Of a stretch of 54,231 bases of DNA, positions 1 through 10,000 are shown piece by piece. The DNA is taken from the NCBI GenBank assembly GCA_023249725.1, contig JAHFBZ010000004.1, positions 1 to 54,231 on the forward strand. The letters run 5' to 3'. Position 1 is the first letter of the stretch, and every line of letters begins with the position of its first letter. Origin of the DNA: Methanobacteriaceae archaeon (GTDB lineage Archaea; Methanobacteriota; Methanobacteria; Methanobacteriales; Methanobacteriaceae). The translations under genes and the position numbers were made by a program. The notes under the pieces were generated by a model. The model had not been told where the DNA came from, made no database searches, and saw only the letters and a program-made list of their open reading frames with translations.

Positions 1-82
1 ACTAATCTTCACGGGTTACTATACTGAAAATATTTTATCATCAAGATATGGTGCAAAAAAGGAAGGTGATGGCAATGAATAA
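1..82 (+). CDS. C-terminal end of an upstream gene, probably cas8b (type I-B large subunit), partial
   Basis: An open frame enters from the left edge and stops at the TAA at 80-82, giving about 26 residues (starting IFTGYYTENILSS and ending GDGNE). It overlaps the preferred cas7 start at 75 by 8 nt, the tight overlap expected of translationally coupled cas genes. In type I-B operons the gene directly before cas7 is normally the Cas8b/Csh1 large subunit, and a short GYY-type hydrophobic segment near the C-terminus fits that family. The identification rests mainly on position; too little protein is visible to prove it. The rest of the gene, and presumably cas6, lie outside the window. Confidence 0.55.
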   Translation, partial: LIFTGYYTENILSSRYGAKKEGDGNE

Positions 83-1028
83 TGAAGAAATTGTAAAAAA
101 CTACTATCAAGGAATATATTTAACAGAAACCGTGATGGGAAATCCAAATGGGGATTTTATAGATAATTCACCTAGAAATTTCGATGGGAAGGTCTTTACT
201 ACAGATAAATGCATAAAATACAATGTCCGAAGATATATCCATGAAACAGTAGAAGATATCCAAGGAAAAAAGAATATTGTATTTTTTTATCCTAGATTGT
301 CAGAAGGCGCTAAAAAACACGATGCAAAATATCAAACTAAAGACAGTATCTTTGAAAAAATATTTGACAAGGATTTCGAGGACTTAAAAACTAATTCTCC
401 AGATGTTAGAATGTTTGGAGGGACTTTTAGTTTCACTGGAAGCGATCCTAAACAAATTTACGGGCCTATTCAATTAAGCTACGGCAAAGACATTAATAAC
501 GCTCAAATAAAACGATTACAAATTGGAGCACCATTCGCAACAGATGATGGAAAACAAACAACAACCGGCTCAGAAGCAGTTGTTGATGATGCAATCATAA
601 GTTATGATGTAACTATAAACCCTAATAGTTATCCTGGCTTATTAAAAGAAGATGATTTGGAATTGTTTAAAAAGTCATTATGGTATGGGACAAATCTCAG
701 AAAAACAACTAGTAAAAAGACAGATTCGAAAATGCTTCTTTTAATTAAATTCAAAAATAAAAGGGCTGATGATAAAGTCACAGCTTTAAATATAGGGGAG
801 CTAAAAGATTTAATTCTAATTAAAAACGAAAAAGAAAGAAAGGATCAAAATAATCCTGTAAAAAAAATAGAGATCAATATTAAACAGTTAAAAAATAAGT
901 TGGAAAAATACGAATCATTCATTGAAGAAATTACCATTTATGCTGATTCATCAGAAGTTGGAATAGAGATGGAGATTGGCGATAAAGTGAAAATAATGGA
1001 ACCTAATGTTCTATTAAATGGCGATTAA
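75..1028 (+). CDS. cas7: CRISPR-associated protein Cas7 (Csh2-like), type I-B Cascade backbone
   Basis: Cas7 forms the helical backbone of the Cascade complex that holds the crRNA. The N-terminus reads GIYLTETVMGNPNGDFIDNS, with the NPNGD motif typical of the Csh2/DevR-type Cas7 fold, followed by a basic NVRRYI segment; a glycine-rich GAPFATDDGKQTTTGSEAV stretch follows mid-protein. Length (about 317 aa) is normal for the family. An in-frame ATG at 48 would add nine residues, but the ATG at 75 has AAGGTGAT just upstream and overlaps the preceding stop, so it is preferred. It is the first complete gene of a co-oriented operon, and its stop overlaps the start region of cas5. It acts in the cytoplasm with Cas5, Cas8b, Cas6 and Cas3. 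Confidence 0.93.
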   Translation: MNNEEIVKNYYQGIYLTETVMGNPNGDFIDNSPRNFDGKVFTTDKCIKYNVRRYIHETVEDIQGKKNIVFFYPRLSEGAKKHDAKYQTKDSIFEKIFDKDFEDLKTNSPDVRMFGGTFSFTGSDPKQIYGPIQLSYGKDINNAQIKRLQIGAPFATDDGKQTTTGSEAVVDDAIISYDVTINPNSYPGLLKEDDLELFKKSLWYGTNLRKTTSKKTDSKMLLLIKFKNKRADDKVTALNIGELKDLILIKNEKERKDQNNPVKKIEINIKQLKNKLEKYESFIEEITIYADSSEVGIEMEIGDKVKIMEPNVLLNGD

Positions 1029-1029
1029 A

Positions 1030-1878
1030 ATGAATAATTATGGAGACATAATTGAAATGGACATCTGGAGCAGTTTTGGCTGTTTCACAAAACCATTTTC
1101 AAATGCAGGAGGTTTACTATCTTATTTAATCCCACCTAAAACTTCAATTATAGGAATGGTCGCAGCAATACTGGGATATGAGTTTGATGATTATGTAGAA
1201 TTGGATGATGGGTCTAGAAAGTACAAAATAGAAGAATTATATGATATCAAAATTTCAACACAGGCCCTATTTGATCTTAGAGTAAAAAGAGTAACATTTA
1301 ATTCGCATTATGGTAATGAGCCCCATTTAATGAATATTCACCAAGATGTTCTCATAGAACCATATTATAAAATATATTTAAGTTTTCCAAATAATCTTAA
1401 AAGTGAGAAAAAGGAATTATTAGAAAAATTAAAGGTAAATGAAACTGTTTATAACCTATATATGGGTCGTAATGAGTTTTTTATGAATTATGAATTAATA
1501 AACCATTTTAATAATCCTGAAACTAAAATTTTGACACAAGAAAACGATAATAATTTTTTTAAAAGTTCTGACGAACAAAAGATCTATGGAACCATAGATA
1601 AAAGAATAATAGAAAATGCAACTTTATCTGAAATTACAGAAGGAGTTATTTTTGGAAGAATAGATAATAGTCTGAAAAAGCTGAGAAGTTTTTATGAATA
1701 CGTTATCCGGGATTATCCAGTTGAAAGACACAATTTTACAGATTTCAAATATGCTCCTGTCTCTTTTTATTCTATGAATAAAAATGACGACTGTTTTTTC
1801 AGTAATTTGAACTTGAATGATAATAAAGAGTTAAAATTGCACAAAATTGGTGAGAATAAATGGGTCTCTTTGATTTAA
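1030..1878 (+). CDS. cas5: CRISPR-associated protein Cas5 (Cas5h type), type I-B
   Basis: Cas5 caps the 5' handle end of the crRNA in Cascade. The N-terminal RAMP signature is clear: SSFGCFTKPFSNAGGLLSYL followed by PPKTSIIGMVAAILG, the Cas5 pattern of an aromatic/Phe-Thr-Lys-Pro strand and PPKT(S/A)IIGM helix. Length (about 282 aa) is normal. An in-frame ATG at 1018 lies inside the end of cas7; the ATG at 1030 directly follows the cas7 TAA and has a GGCGAT element at about 4 nt spacing, so it is preferred. The 3' end overlaps cas3 by 19 nt, indicating translational coupling. There is no sign of frameshift or atypical composition. Confidence 0.92.
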   Translation: MNNYGDIIEMDIWSSFGCFTKPFSNAGGLLSYLIPPKTSIIGMVAAILGYEFDDYVELDDGSRKYKIEELYDIKISTQALFDLRVKRVTFNSHYGNEPHLMNIHQDVLIEPYYKIYLSFPNNLKSEKKELLEKLKVNETVYNLYMGRNEFFMNYELINHFNNPETKILTQENDNNFFKSSDEQKIYGTIDKRIIENATLSEITEGVIFGRIDNSLKKLRSFYEYVIRDYPVERHNFTDFKYAPVSFYSMNKNDDCFFSNLNLNDNKELKLHKIGENKWVSLI

Positions 1879-4730
1879 GATACGATTGGAGTAATTCCTG
1901 TTTTAATATAGGGAATGATTGTATTGAGATTTGGGCTCATGACAATGAGGTTTTAACAAATCATATATTAAAAACGAGAGTTATCTTCGAGGAATTATTA
2001 AACGAAGAAATAATTCATAATTTTTTCAACTATTTTTCTGATAAAGGTTATTTGGAGATAGAATACAACGATTTTCTGTCATTTTTGACTAAATTAGTTG
2101 AATTTCATGATATTGGAAAAATATCATTTAATTTTAAATTAAATCGAGTGAAAAATTTAGCAATCAGTGAAAAACTGGATAAATGCGGTTTAAATGAGTT
2201 TGTAGAACAGATAGATGCAGATCATTCATTTAGCAGTTCGTTATTATATGCTAATTATTTAATCAACGACTTGGAAATTAAAAATTCAAGCCTAAAAAAC
2301 AATATACCTCTTCTTTTGCTGCCATATGTTATATATGGGCACCATACTTCTATAAAAGATATTTTATATGAATCTGGATTTTCATATGACACAAAATCAA
2401 AAGAAACCTGTCATCTGTTCTCTTTCTTCTTATTTGGCAAAGAACCTAATAATAAAAGAACTTTTAATGAATTACAGGACTATTTATTTGATTTTTTGAG
2501 AAATAATCTTGATCCAGAATTATCTTTCTTTTATTCTTACATTTATTCTCTTCTGGTCACATCAGATATAATTGCAAGCTCCTATGCAGATAAGAGTATA
2601 GAATCTGTAAAAAAATATTCAACAAAATGGAATAATAGAATCATAGTTTCATTACAAAATTCCATGAAACAGAAATTCCATGAATTAGATTATAATAAAA
2701 AATGTAAAGAGATTTCAATTGGAGATACAGTATCTGATAATAAAATCCATTCTTTAATTGATATCAATGATTTAAGAACAGAAATGCTGAAGGAATCATC
2801 ATTAAATTTGATAGAGTCATTAAAATCAAATCAGGATAGTCGAATATTCTACCTTAACATGCCAACAGGTGGGGGAAAAACTAACACTTCAATGAAGTTG
2901 GCTTTAGATATTCTGGAAAATACAAATATTAATCGTATAATATACGCAATGCCATTTATAAATATCATTGATCAGAATTATGACATTATAAAAGATAATT
3001 TTGGTTTAAGCGAGGATAAAGGGGAAATTAGAAAGATTTATTCTGCTTCAGAGAGCATTTTTCCGGAAATTTCAGGAGATGATAAATCTGAAATAATCAT
3101 GAAAGATAGTTTTTTTGATTATCCTGTGATTTGCACTACATTTGTAAGCTTATTCAATACATTAATTAAAAATAAAAAACGTTATAAATATCCTCTTTCT
3201 TCTTTAACAAATTCTGTGATAGTCTTAGATGAAATACAATCACTCCCTTTGAAAAATTGGACCAGTCTTTATTATTTGATCAATGAACTTTCAAAGAATT
3301 ATAATGTTTATTTTATCATAATGAGTGCGACATTGCCAGAATTTGATGAATTAAAACTTGATAAGGAATCTAAATTTGAATATAATACAATTAAATTAAT
3401 AGATAAACCTGAAAAATACTTTTCACATTCTGTTTTTGATAGAACTCAAATAACTAATAAAATAAAAGAATTAAATACCTCTGATCTGTCAGAGTTTTCT
3501 GAGTATTTTGAAAATGTTATTAATGATAACTTTCAAAAAGGTTTTACTAAAGGTTTATTCGTTTTAAACACCATAAAAACATCAAAATTTGTTTTTAAAT
3601 GCATTAATCGTCTAAAAAACAAATATGGGTTTGAAATGGATCTATTAAATTCAACTATTATTCCCTCAGAAAAGCAAAAAATAATCAATAAAATCAACCC
3701 TGAGAAACGAAAAATAACTCATAAAACCAACCAAATTGATGAAAATTCTAAATATATTTTAATTAGTACTCAAAGTATTGAAGCTGGCGTTGATGTTAGT
3801 TTTGACTTTGTGGTAAGGGATTTTACAACTCTTGACTCCATTGAACAGGTTAGAGGGCGATGTAATCGGAGTGGAGAACTCAATAAACGTTTCAAAGATC
3901 TAAATATCAAAGGAAATGTTTATATAACAAATATAAAACGCAGTAAACGATTTGATTATCAATACATTTATGAAAATGAAGAAATTGAAACTAAGATTAA
4001 AGAGACCATGGAACTATTTGAAAAAGATGTTAATTACCACTATTCTGATGTTCTAGATTATTATAATCTGATTTCAAGCGATGTTAACAACATCCAAGAT
4101 AAAAGAGAAGAAGGATTTGTTTATAATGATCGAGAAAATAATATTAAATCATGGGATACCTTAAATTATTCTTCTATTTTGGATAATAAATATGGAATTC
4201 ACATAATAAATAATAAAGAAAATTTAAATTGTTCTTTTTTCGTTGAAGAAAATATTAAAATCACCATATCTGATGAAATCATATTAAATAAAACATTTGA
4301 AGAAATGGGCCTTCAAGAGATTGCAGAAATATATGATCACAATGAAAATGATTTTATTTTCACACGAAAAGAGATTATTTATCTAAAAAGATATGAACGT
4401 GAATATGGGGTTAAATTAATAAAAGAAAATCATATTGATGGTTCTAATTTAATTGAGAGTTATTATAATTGTTATAACAAAATCAAAAAAGATTTTAACA
4501 AGAAAAAAATAATTCAAAAAGAATTTTCTTCTATTTTATATAAATTTATTTTCCAAGTAACAAGTAATGATTTGGAAGATATTATATCAAGTCAAGATTT
4601 AAAAAAAATTGGCTATTTCTATGTAATTCCAAAAGATAAAATTGGGGAGGAAGAAGATAAGATTTATTCCTTAAAAAATGGCTTTAATTTTGATTTTAGT
4701 AAAAATCAGGAGTTTGAGAATTTTATTTAA
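1860..4730 (+). CDS. cas3: CRISPR-associated helicase/nuclease Cas3 (HD domain fused to DExD/H helicase)
   Basis: Cas3 is recruited by target-bound Cascade, unwinds the DNA and degrades it. At 956 aa it carries both parts. The N-terminal HD nuclease shows the HD pair in EFHDIGK at residues 83-84, DHS near 120 and GHH at 160-162. The SF2 helicase shows Walker A MPTGGGKT (about 334-341), the DE motif VLDEIQSLP (about 455-463), MSATLP (about 488) and motif VI EQVRGRCNRSGE (about 662-673). The ATG at 1860 is chosen because GGTGAG lies about 5 nt upstream, inside the end of cas5. All catalytic motifs are present, so the protein should be active. It sits between cas5 and the adaptation genes, the standard I-B order. 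Confidence 0.95.
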   Translation: MGLFDLRYDWSNSCFNIGNDCIEIWAHDNEVLTNHILKTRVIFEELLNEEIIHNFFNYFSDKGYLEIEYNDFLSFLTKLVEFHDIGKISFNFKLNRVKNLAISEKLDKCGLNEFVEQIDADHSFSSSLLYANYLINDLEIKNSSLKNNIPLLLLPYVIYGHHTSIKDILYESGFSYDTKSKETCHLFSFFLFGKEPNNKRTFNELQDYLFDFLRNNLDPELSFFYSYIYSLLVTSDIIASSYADKSIESVKKYSTKWNNRIIVSLQNSMKQKFHELDYNKKCKEISIGDTVSDNKIHSLIDINDLRTEMLKESSLNLIESLKSNQDSRIFYLNMPTGGGKTNTSMKLALDILENTNINRIIYAMPFINIIDQNYDIIKDNFGLSEDKGEIRKIYSASESIFPEISGDDKSEIIMKDSFFDYPVICTTFVSLFNTLIKNKKRYKYPLSSLTNSVIVLDEIQSLPLKNWTSLYYLINELSKNYNVYFIIMSATLPEFDELKLDKESKFEYNTIKLIDKPEKYFSHSVFDRTQITNKIKELNTSDLSEFSEYFENVINDNFQKGFTKGLFVLNTIKTSKFVFKCINRLKNKYGFEMDLLNSTIIPSEKQKIINKINPEKRKITHKTNQIDENSKYILISTQSIEAGVDVSFDFVVRDFTTLDSIEQVRGRCNRSGELNKRFKDLNIKGNVYITNIKRSKRFDYQYIYENEEIETKIKETMELFEKDVNYHYSDVLDYYNLISSDVNNIQDKREEGFVYNDRENNIKSWDTLNYSSILDNKYGIHIINNKENLNCSFFVEENIKITISDEIILNKTFEEMGLQEIAEIYDHNENDFIFTRKEIIYLKRYEREYGVKLIKENHIDGSNLIESYYNCYNKIKKDFNKKKIIQKEFSSILYKFIFQVTSNDLEDIISSQDLKKIGYFYVIPKDKIGEEEDKIYSLKNGFNFDFSKNQEFENFI

Positions 4731-4765
4731 TTTTGCATTGATTATTGATCTAATGGGTGTTTGAA

Positions 4766-4903
4766 ATGCCAAAATCTGATAATGACAACTCAAAGAATAA
4801 AGAGAAATGTACTCTCAAAAATATTGCGGGAATAGTAAATGGTCCGAAAACAGATGCTGTTAAGCTCAAGAAAAAGCATCAAAGAGGAGAAAAGGATTAC
4901 TAG
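4766..4903 (+). CDS. Small lysine-rich ORF in the cas operon (45 aa), function unknown
   Basis: A 45-codon ORF starts at an ATG 36 bp after the cas3 stop and ends 9 bp before the cas4 start. The product begins MPKSDNDNSKNKEKC and ends KKKHQRGEKDY; about a quarter of residues are Lys/Arg, with no transmembrane segment and one Cys. It fills the cas3-cas4 gap on the operon strand, but its own ribosome binding site is weak (GGGTG around 4755), so it could be translated by coupling or not at all. I do not recognise a family. It could be a small basic accessory protein, the decayed tail of a lost gene, or a chance ORF. Confidence 0.4.
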   Translation: MPKSDNDNSKNKEKCTLKNIAGIVNGPKTDAVKLKKKHQRGEKDY

Positions 4904-4912
4904 TAGGTTAAA

Positions 4913-5431
4913 ATGTCACATAACTCTAAAAAGAACCTCCAAATAAGAGGAACTCAAATAAACTACTATTTTATCTGCCATACTAAATTATGGCTATTTT
5001 CCCACCATATTCAGATGGAACAGGAGTCTGAATTGGTCGCTTTAGGTAAAATTATCCATAAAACTTCATATAAACGAGAAAACAGGGACTTTGCCCTGGA
5101 CAATATCATAAATATGGACTTCATCAGAAAAGGAGAGGTCCTGGAAATACATGAGGTCAAAAAGAGCACAAAAATGGAAAAGGCCCATGTATTTCAGCTT
5201 TTATACTATTTATACTATCTTAAGCACGAAAAGGGAGTTTCTAATGTTCGTGGATTTATAGATTATCCTAAAATCCGTAAAAAAGAGGAACATGAACTTG
5301 CTCCTGAAAATGAGACTCAACTAGAGGAAGTATTTGAAAAAATTAAAGAAATTAATAATGGTGACCTTCCAAAACCTGTGAAAAGACCATTTTGCAGGAA
5401 ATGTGCCTACTTTGAACTCTGTTGGGTTTAA
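4913..5431 (+). CDS. cas4: CRISPR-associated exonuclease Cas4 (PD-(D/E)XK, Fe-S)
   Basis: Cas4 trims prespacers and helps define PAM and orientation during adaptation. The 172-aa protein has the cysteine pattern of the family: C22 in FICHTKLW at the N-terminus and C161, C164 and C170 in [11 protein letters not shown] at the C-terminus, the four ligands of an Fe-S cluster. The RecB-like nuclease core is visible as H50 (KIIHK), D69 (NMDF) and E81/K83 (HEVKKS). The start is the ATG at 4913 with a TAGGTTA element just before it. It lies 9 bp after the small ORF and 67 bp before cas1, so it belongs to the adaptation half of the operon. Confidence 0.93.
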   Translation: MSHNSKKNLQIRGTQINYYFICHTKLWLFSHHIQMEQESELVALGKIIHKTSYKRENRDFALDNIINMDFIRKGEVLEIHEVKKSTKMEKAHVFQLLYYLYYLKHEKGVSNVRGFIDYPKIRKKEEHELAPENETQLEEVFEKIKEINNGDLPKPVKRPFCRKCAYFELCWV

Positions 5432-5498
5432 TTATTTATAAAAGAGTTATCTCAAGAGGATTAACTCACCTCAGAGATGGGTTTATTGCCAATTCAAA

Positions 5499-6467
5499 AT
5501 GACTAGAAAAAATTACTATTTAATGTCGGATGGTATTTTAAAAAGAAAAGAAAACACAGTTTATTTTATAAATAAAGAGGTTAAAAAGCCCCTTCCAATT
5601 AACAAGATTTATTCCATATATGCTTATGGTTCAATAACCTTTTCTTCCCAGGTAGTTAACCTTTTATCTAAAGAAGGAATTCCCATACACTTTTTTAATT
5701 ATTATGGATTTTATAATGGGAGCTACTATCCTCGAGAAACTTTATTATCTGGAGATCTATTAGTTAAACAAGCTGAACATTATTTAGATCATGAAAAAAG
5801 AATGTTTATTGCTAAAAGTTTTGTAGATGGTGCTGCTAAAAATATGGTCAAAGTATTGGCCTATTACAGTGTGGATAATCCGATTAATGAGATATTAACT
5901 GAATTAGATGGTTGTAATAGAATAACTGAAGTCATGAATGTAGAGGGTCGAATTAGAGCAGATTACTACAATCGCCTGGATGAAGTACTTCCTGAAGACT
6001 TTCAAATTGGTAAAAGGACCCGAAGACCTCCGGAAAATATGATAAATTCACTTATTAGCTTTGGGAATTCTCTAATGTATTCCACTGTTTTAAGTGAGAT
6101 TTATAATACTCAACTAAATCCCACTATATCGTATTTGCACGAACCTTCAGAGCGCAGATATTCTTTATCCCTAGATTTAAGTGAAATTTTCAAGCCAATC
6201 TTTGTCGATCGATTAATTCTTTATTTGGTAAAAAAAAGAATGCTAAGCGAGGATGATTTTGAAAAAGATCTGGAATACTGTCTTTTAAATGAAAAAGGAA
6301 GAAAAATCTTCTTAAAAGAGTACGATGCCCGACTAAAGAAAACCATAAAACATAGAGATCTTAATAGAAAAGTTTCTTATCGTAGATTGATTCGTTTAGA
6401 GGCCTACAAACTCACAAAACATCTTTTAGGATCTAAAGAATATAAACCATTTGTAATTTGGTGGTAA
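5499..6467 (+). CDS. cas1: CRISPR integrase Cas1
   Basis: Cas1 is the metal-dependent integrase that, with Cas2, inserts new spacers at the leader end of the array. The 322-aa protein starts with the usual YYLMSDGILKRKENTVYFI beta-rich domain. The helical domain carries the conserved catalytic residues E149 (NVEGRIR), H214 (YLHEPSERRYSL) and D226 (LDLSEIFKP). Length and motif spacing are normal for archaeal type I-B Cas1. No strong Shine-Dalgarno precedes the ATG at 5499. The stop is followed 4 bp later by cas2, so the two subunits of the integrase are made together. Confidence 0.95.
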   Translation: MTRKNYYLMSDGILKRKENTVYFINKEVKKPLPINKIYSIYAYGSITFSSQVVNLLSKEGIPIHFFNYYGFYNGSYYPRETLLSGDLLVKQAEHYLDHEKRMFIAKSFVDGAAKNMVKVLAYYSVDNPINEILTELDGCNRITEVMNVEGRIRADYYNRLDEVLPEDFQIGKRTRRPPENMINSLISFGNSLMYSTVLSEIYNTQLNPTISYLHEPSERRYSLSLDLSEIFKPIFVDRLILYLVKKRMLSEDDFEKDLEYCLLNEKGRKIFLKEYDARLKKTIKHRDLNRKVSYRRLIRLEAYKLTKHLLGSKEYKPFVIWW

Positions 6468-6471
6468 GAAA

Positions 6472-6735
6472 ATGTATTTAATCATTGTTTATGACATAAA
6501 GGTGGAAAGAGTTAACAAAGTCAAAGGATTTCTTCGCACACATCTTTACTGGATACAAAATTCTGTCTTTGAAGGTGAAACAACTACTAGTGGTTTTGTA
6601 GAGATAAAAAATGGCCTTAAAGAGATAATTGAAGAAGATGAAGATTCAGTGATCATATATTCATTTAGAACTGAAAAGGCATTTAAAAGAAAAGTAATGG
6701 GAATTGAAAAGGCTCCTATTGATGGAATACTTTGA
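6472..6735 (+). CDS. cas2: CRISPR-associated protein Cas2
   Basis: Cas2 is the small ferredoxin-fold dimer that bridges two Cas1 dimers in the spacer-integration complex. The 87-aa product begins MYLIIVYDIKVERVNKV, with the hallmark beta-strand and Asp (D8) of the family, followed by RTHLYWIQNSVFEGE, the usual Cas2 strand-helix segment. It begins 4 bp after cas1 and ends the operon; the leader of the array starts directly after it. The T-rich tract around 6848-6870 could end the operon transcript. Intact and of normal length. Confidence 0.95.
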   Translation: MYLIIVYDIKVERVNKVKGFLRTHLYWIQNSVFEGETTTSGFVEIKNGLKEIIEEDEDSVIIYSFRTEKAFKRKVMGIEKAPIDGIL

Positions 6736-7088
6736 TTTAAAAATTCATATCCGATTCTATCACCTTTGATTTCTTAAAATTGATAGCAACTAAATTGTAT
6801 CAAGTCGGTCCTTTAAGGAAAATTTTTGATCATATTAAAATAACTTTAAGTTACTTTTTCTTATTTTTTTAAAACCAGAGAGTAAACAAAGATTTAGAGT
6901 AATTACCAAATCAATATTTTAATTCATATCAAATAAATTGATTTAAATAACTAATTTTTCCAAAAAAGGAAGATATTTCTGTCGTCTTCCCATATAAAAG
7001 AATACCCATATTGGAGATTGACAAATTATATATCTTCAAAGGACAAATTCTAGTAAGTATAAGCCAAAATGGGCCAAATTTTTGGCCT
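6736..7088 (+). promoter_or_regulatory. CRISPR leader with promoter and repeat-proximal dyad
   Basis: This A+T-rich, gene-free stretch separates cas2 from the first repeat and has the position of a leader. A TATA-like box (AAATTATATA, about 7023-7032) would place pre-crRNA initiation around 7050-7060, some 30-40 bp before repeat 1. A dyad, GGCCAAA at 7072-7078 and TTTGGCC at 7081-7087 separated by TT, almost abuts the first repeat at 7089. A T-rich tract at about 6848-6870 may terminate the cas transcript. Leader identity is inferred from cas2 adjacency and from decay of the opposite array end. Confidence 0.75.
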
Positions 7089-10000
7089 GCTAAAATAAGA
7101 CCAAATTGGGATTGAAATAGCTAAAACTTTTAATACTTTCACCAGGATAAAAACGCTAAAATAAGACCAAATTGGGATTGAAATCACTATGAGGGTAATT
7201 TTTAAAATCAGAATTAGTATTGCTAAAATAAGACCAAATTGGGATTGAAATATAATTCACTGGCAGCGTATAGGGTGGCGGCTAATGCTAAAATAAGACC
7301 AAATTGGGATTGAAATGCGAGGAAATAGAGGACATTATAAGAAGATATGAAAAGCTAAAATAAGACCAAATTGGGATTGAAATATATAATAAATATAATT
7401 AGTGTGAGAGTGGTAGCGGCGCTAAAATAAGACCAAATTGGGATTGAAATATTAGTTTGCTTGGTTCTGCCCTGGGTAATCAAATGATGCTAAAATAAGA
7501 CCAAATTGGGATTGAAATTTATGAACTTTCGTTTTTGTGCAATCTTACCTTTATTGCTAAAATAAGACCAAATTGGGATTGAAATTAAATCAAAGATAGT
7601 CATATTAGTAATGCTCTTTTTAAAGCTAAAATAAGACCAAATTGGGATTGAAATTTGAGGATTTAGTATGCCGTGGGGGCATCGATACTGATAGCTAAAA
7701 TAAGACCAAATTGGGATTGAAATACATTTTATTATCCCCAATAGTCTATTTTGTAAAAAGCTAAAATAAGACCAAATTGGGATTGAAATTATACTCGTAT
7801 TGATGCTGTTAAAGTCTTCTAGTGTATGCTAAAATAAGACCAAATTGGGATTGAAATTTAATCTTTACAACACACCAATTACCATAATCATAAAGCTAAA
7901 ATAAGACCAAATTGGGATTGAAATCTAATGAATCTTCTAAAATTAGTGGATTTAATATTTAGCTAAAATAAGACCAAATTGGGATTGAAATTGTTTTGTG
8001 TAACTGTTCCTTCTAATCGTATCTCAGTGCTAAAATAAGACCAAATTGGGATTGAAATTTCTTTTCTACCTCGCAATGTTTTTCAGATTAAAGGGCTAAA
8101 ATAAGACCAAATTGGGATTGAAATATTATGTTTGTGACGGAACCGATGATGATGTTCAAGCTAAAATAAGACCAAATTGGGATTGAAATCAAATTATACT
8201 AGTTTTAGTAATGTTTATGACTTAGCGCTAAAATAAGACCAAATTGGGATTGAAATTTCTTTTCTACCTCGCAATGTTTTTCAGATTAAAGGCAGCTAAA
8301 ATAAGACCAAATTGGGATTGAAATGTTATTGGTGCTGATGATTCAATGCTTGGTGTTCGCTAAAATAAGACCAAATTGGGATTGAAATGTACATTATTTA
8401 AGTATAGGTTTGTACTATTTTTTATGCTAAAATAAGACCAAATTGGGATTGAAATACACCTGTAGATGTGGATGGATTACCATCTGTTGCATGCTAAAAT
8501 AAGACCAAATTGGGATTGAAATATAGACCACCTCAAAAATGCTATGAGTGGATTCAAAGCTAAAATAAGACCAAATTGGGATTGAAATTTATCAGTTACA
8601 CCGTAGAGGGTGGTTAATAACCGATGCTAAAATAAGACCAAATTGGGATTGAAATGATCATAGGAAACAACCTAACCCTATAATACTTAGCTAAAATAAG
8701 ACCAAATTGGGATTGAAATGGTGATGATACTTTCATGAATCAAATCCTTACCGGGGCCGCTAAAATAAGACCAAATTGGGATTGAAATATTTATTATTAA
8801 ACAAACTACTATTGATAGTGTTATGGCTAAAATAAGACCAAATTGGGATTGAAATACCTCTATTTCCTAATTCATTAACTTCTTTTAAGTTGCTAAAATA
8901 AGACCAAATTGGGATTGAAATCAAACTAAACAAACAATAACAATTATAAGAAATAAAGGCTAAAATAAGACCAAATTGGGATTGAAATATCAAAACCTAT
9001 ATGGTACCACTGGATTATGGATTCCAGCTAAAATAAGACCAAATTGGGATTGAAATATGAAAGTTAATAAGAATTATATTAAATTAAGTGATAGCTAAAA
9101 TAAGACCAAATTGGGATTGAAATCTTATTCCATCTATCTTTTTGGTATAAAGTGCTGTATGCTAAAATAAGACCAAATTGGGATTGAAATTACTTCAAAA
9201 ACCAAAAACATTATTTATTTCTGATATGCTAAAATAAGACCAAATTGGGATTGAAATGATGTAGAATTAACAAAACTCTTACCAATAAAAAAATGCTAAA
9301 ATAAGACCAAATTGGGATTGAAATTTACCTGTTGAACACCAGGAATTATTGAAGAATGTGCTAAAATAAGACCAAATTGGGATTGAAATAGATAAACCAG
9401 ACGGTGACGGGGCTTATAATGAAAAAGGCTAAAATAAGACCAAATTGGGATTGAAATATTATAGTGCCATCTGCTCTTTTAGCGACTGCTTTAGGCTAAA
9501 ATAAGACCAAATTGGGATTGAAATCTAGTATAATAATCAATGTTTAAGAATCCATAAATGGGCTAAAATAAGACCAAATTGGGATTGAAATGTTGCTATT
9601 TTGCCCTCGATAACTGCTAGGTTAGCAAGCTAAAATAAGACCAAATTGGGATTGAAATATCTTAGTACTATCAAGAGCTAAATAATCACCAGGGGCTAAA
9701 ATAAGACCAAATTGGGATTGAAATCTATAATCGTGTGCTTTTCGGTCATGGATTTCTTGCATGCTAAAATAAGACCAAATTGGGATTGAAATTGTTTGTT
9801 ATCCTCAAAATCATCATAATAGGTATAGGTGCTAAAATAAGACCAAATTGGGATTGAAATAAGGAAGACCCTAAACCATTAACTCAAGCAGACCTTGGCT
9901 AAAATAAGACCAAATTGGGATTGAAATTCTGAGTCCAAGTCCCCTTGAATCCAGTTAAAGTATTGCTAAAATAAGACCAAATTGGGATTGAAATATGTTC

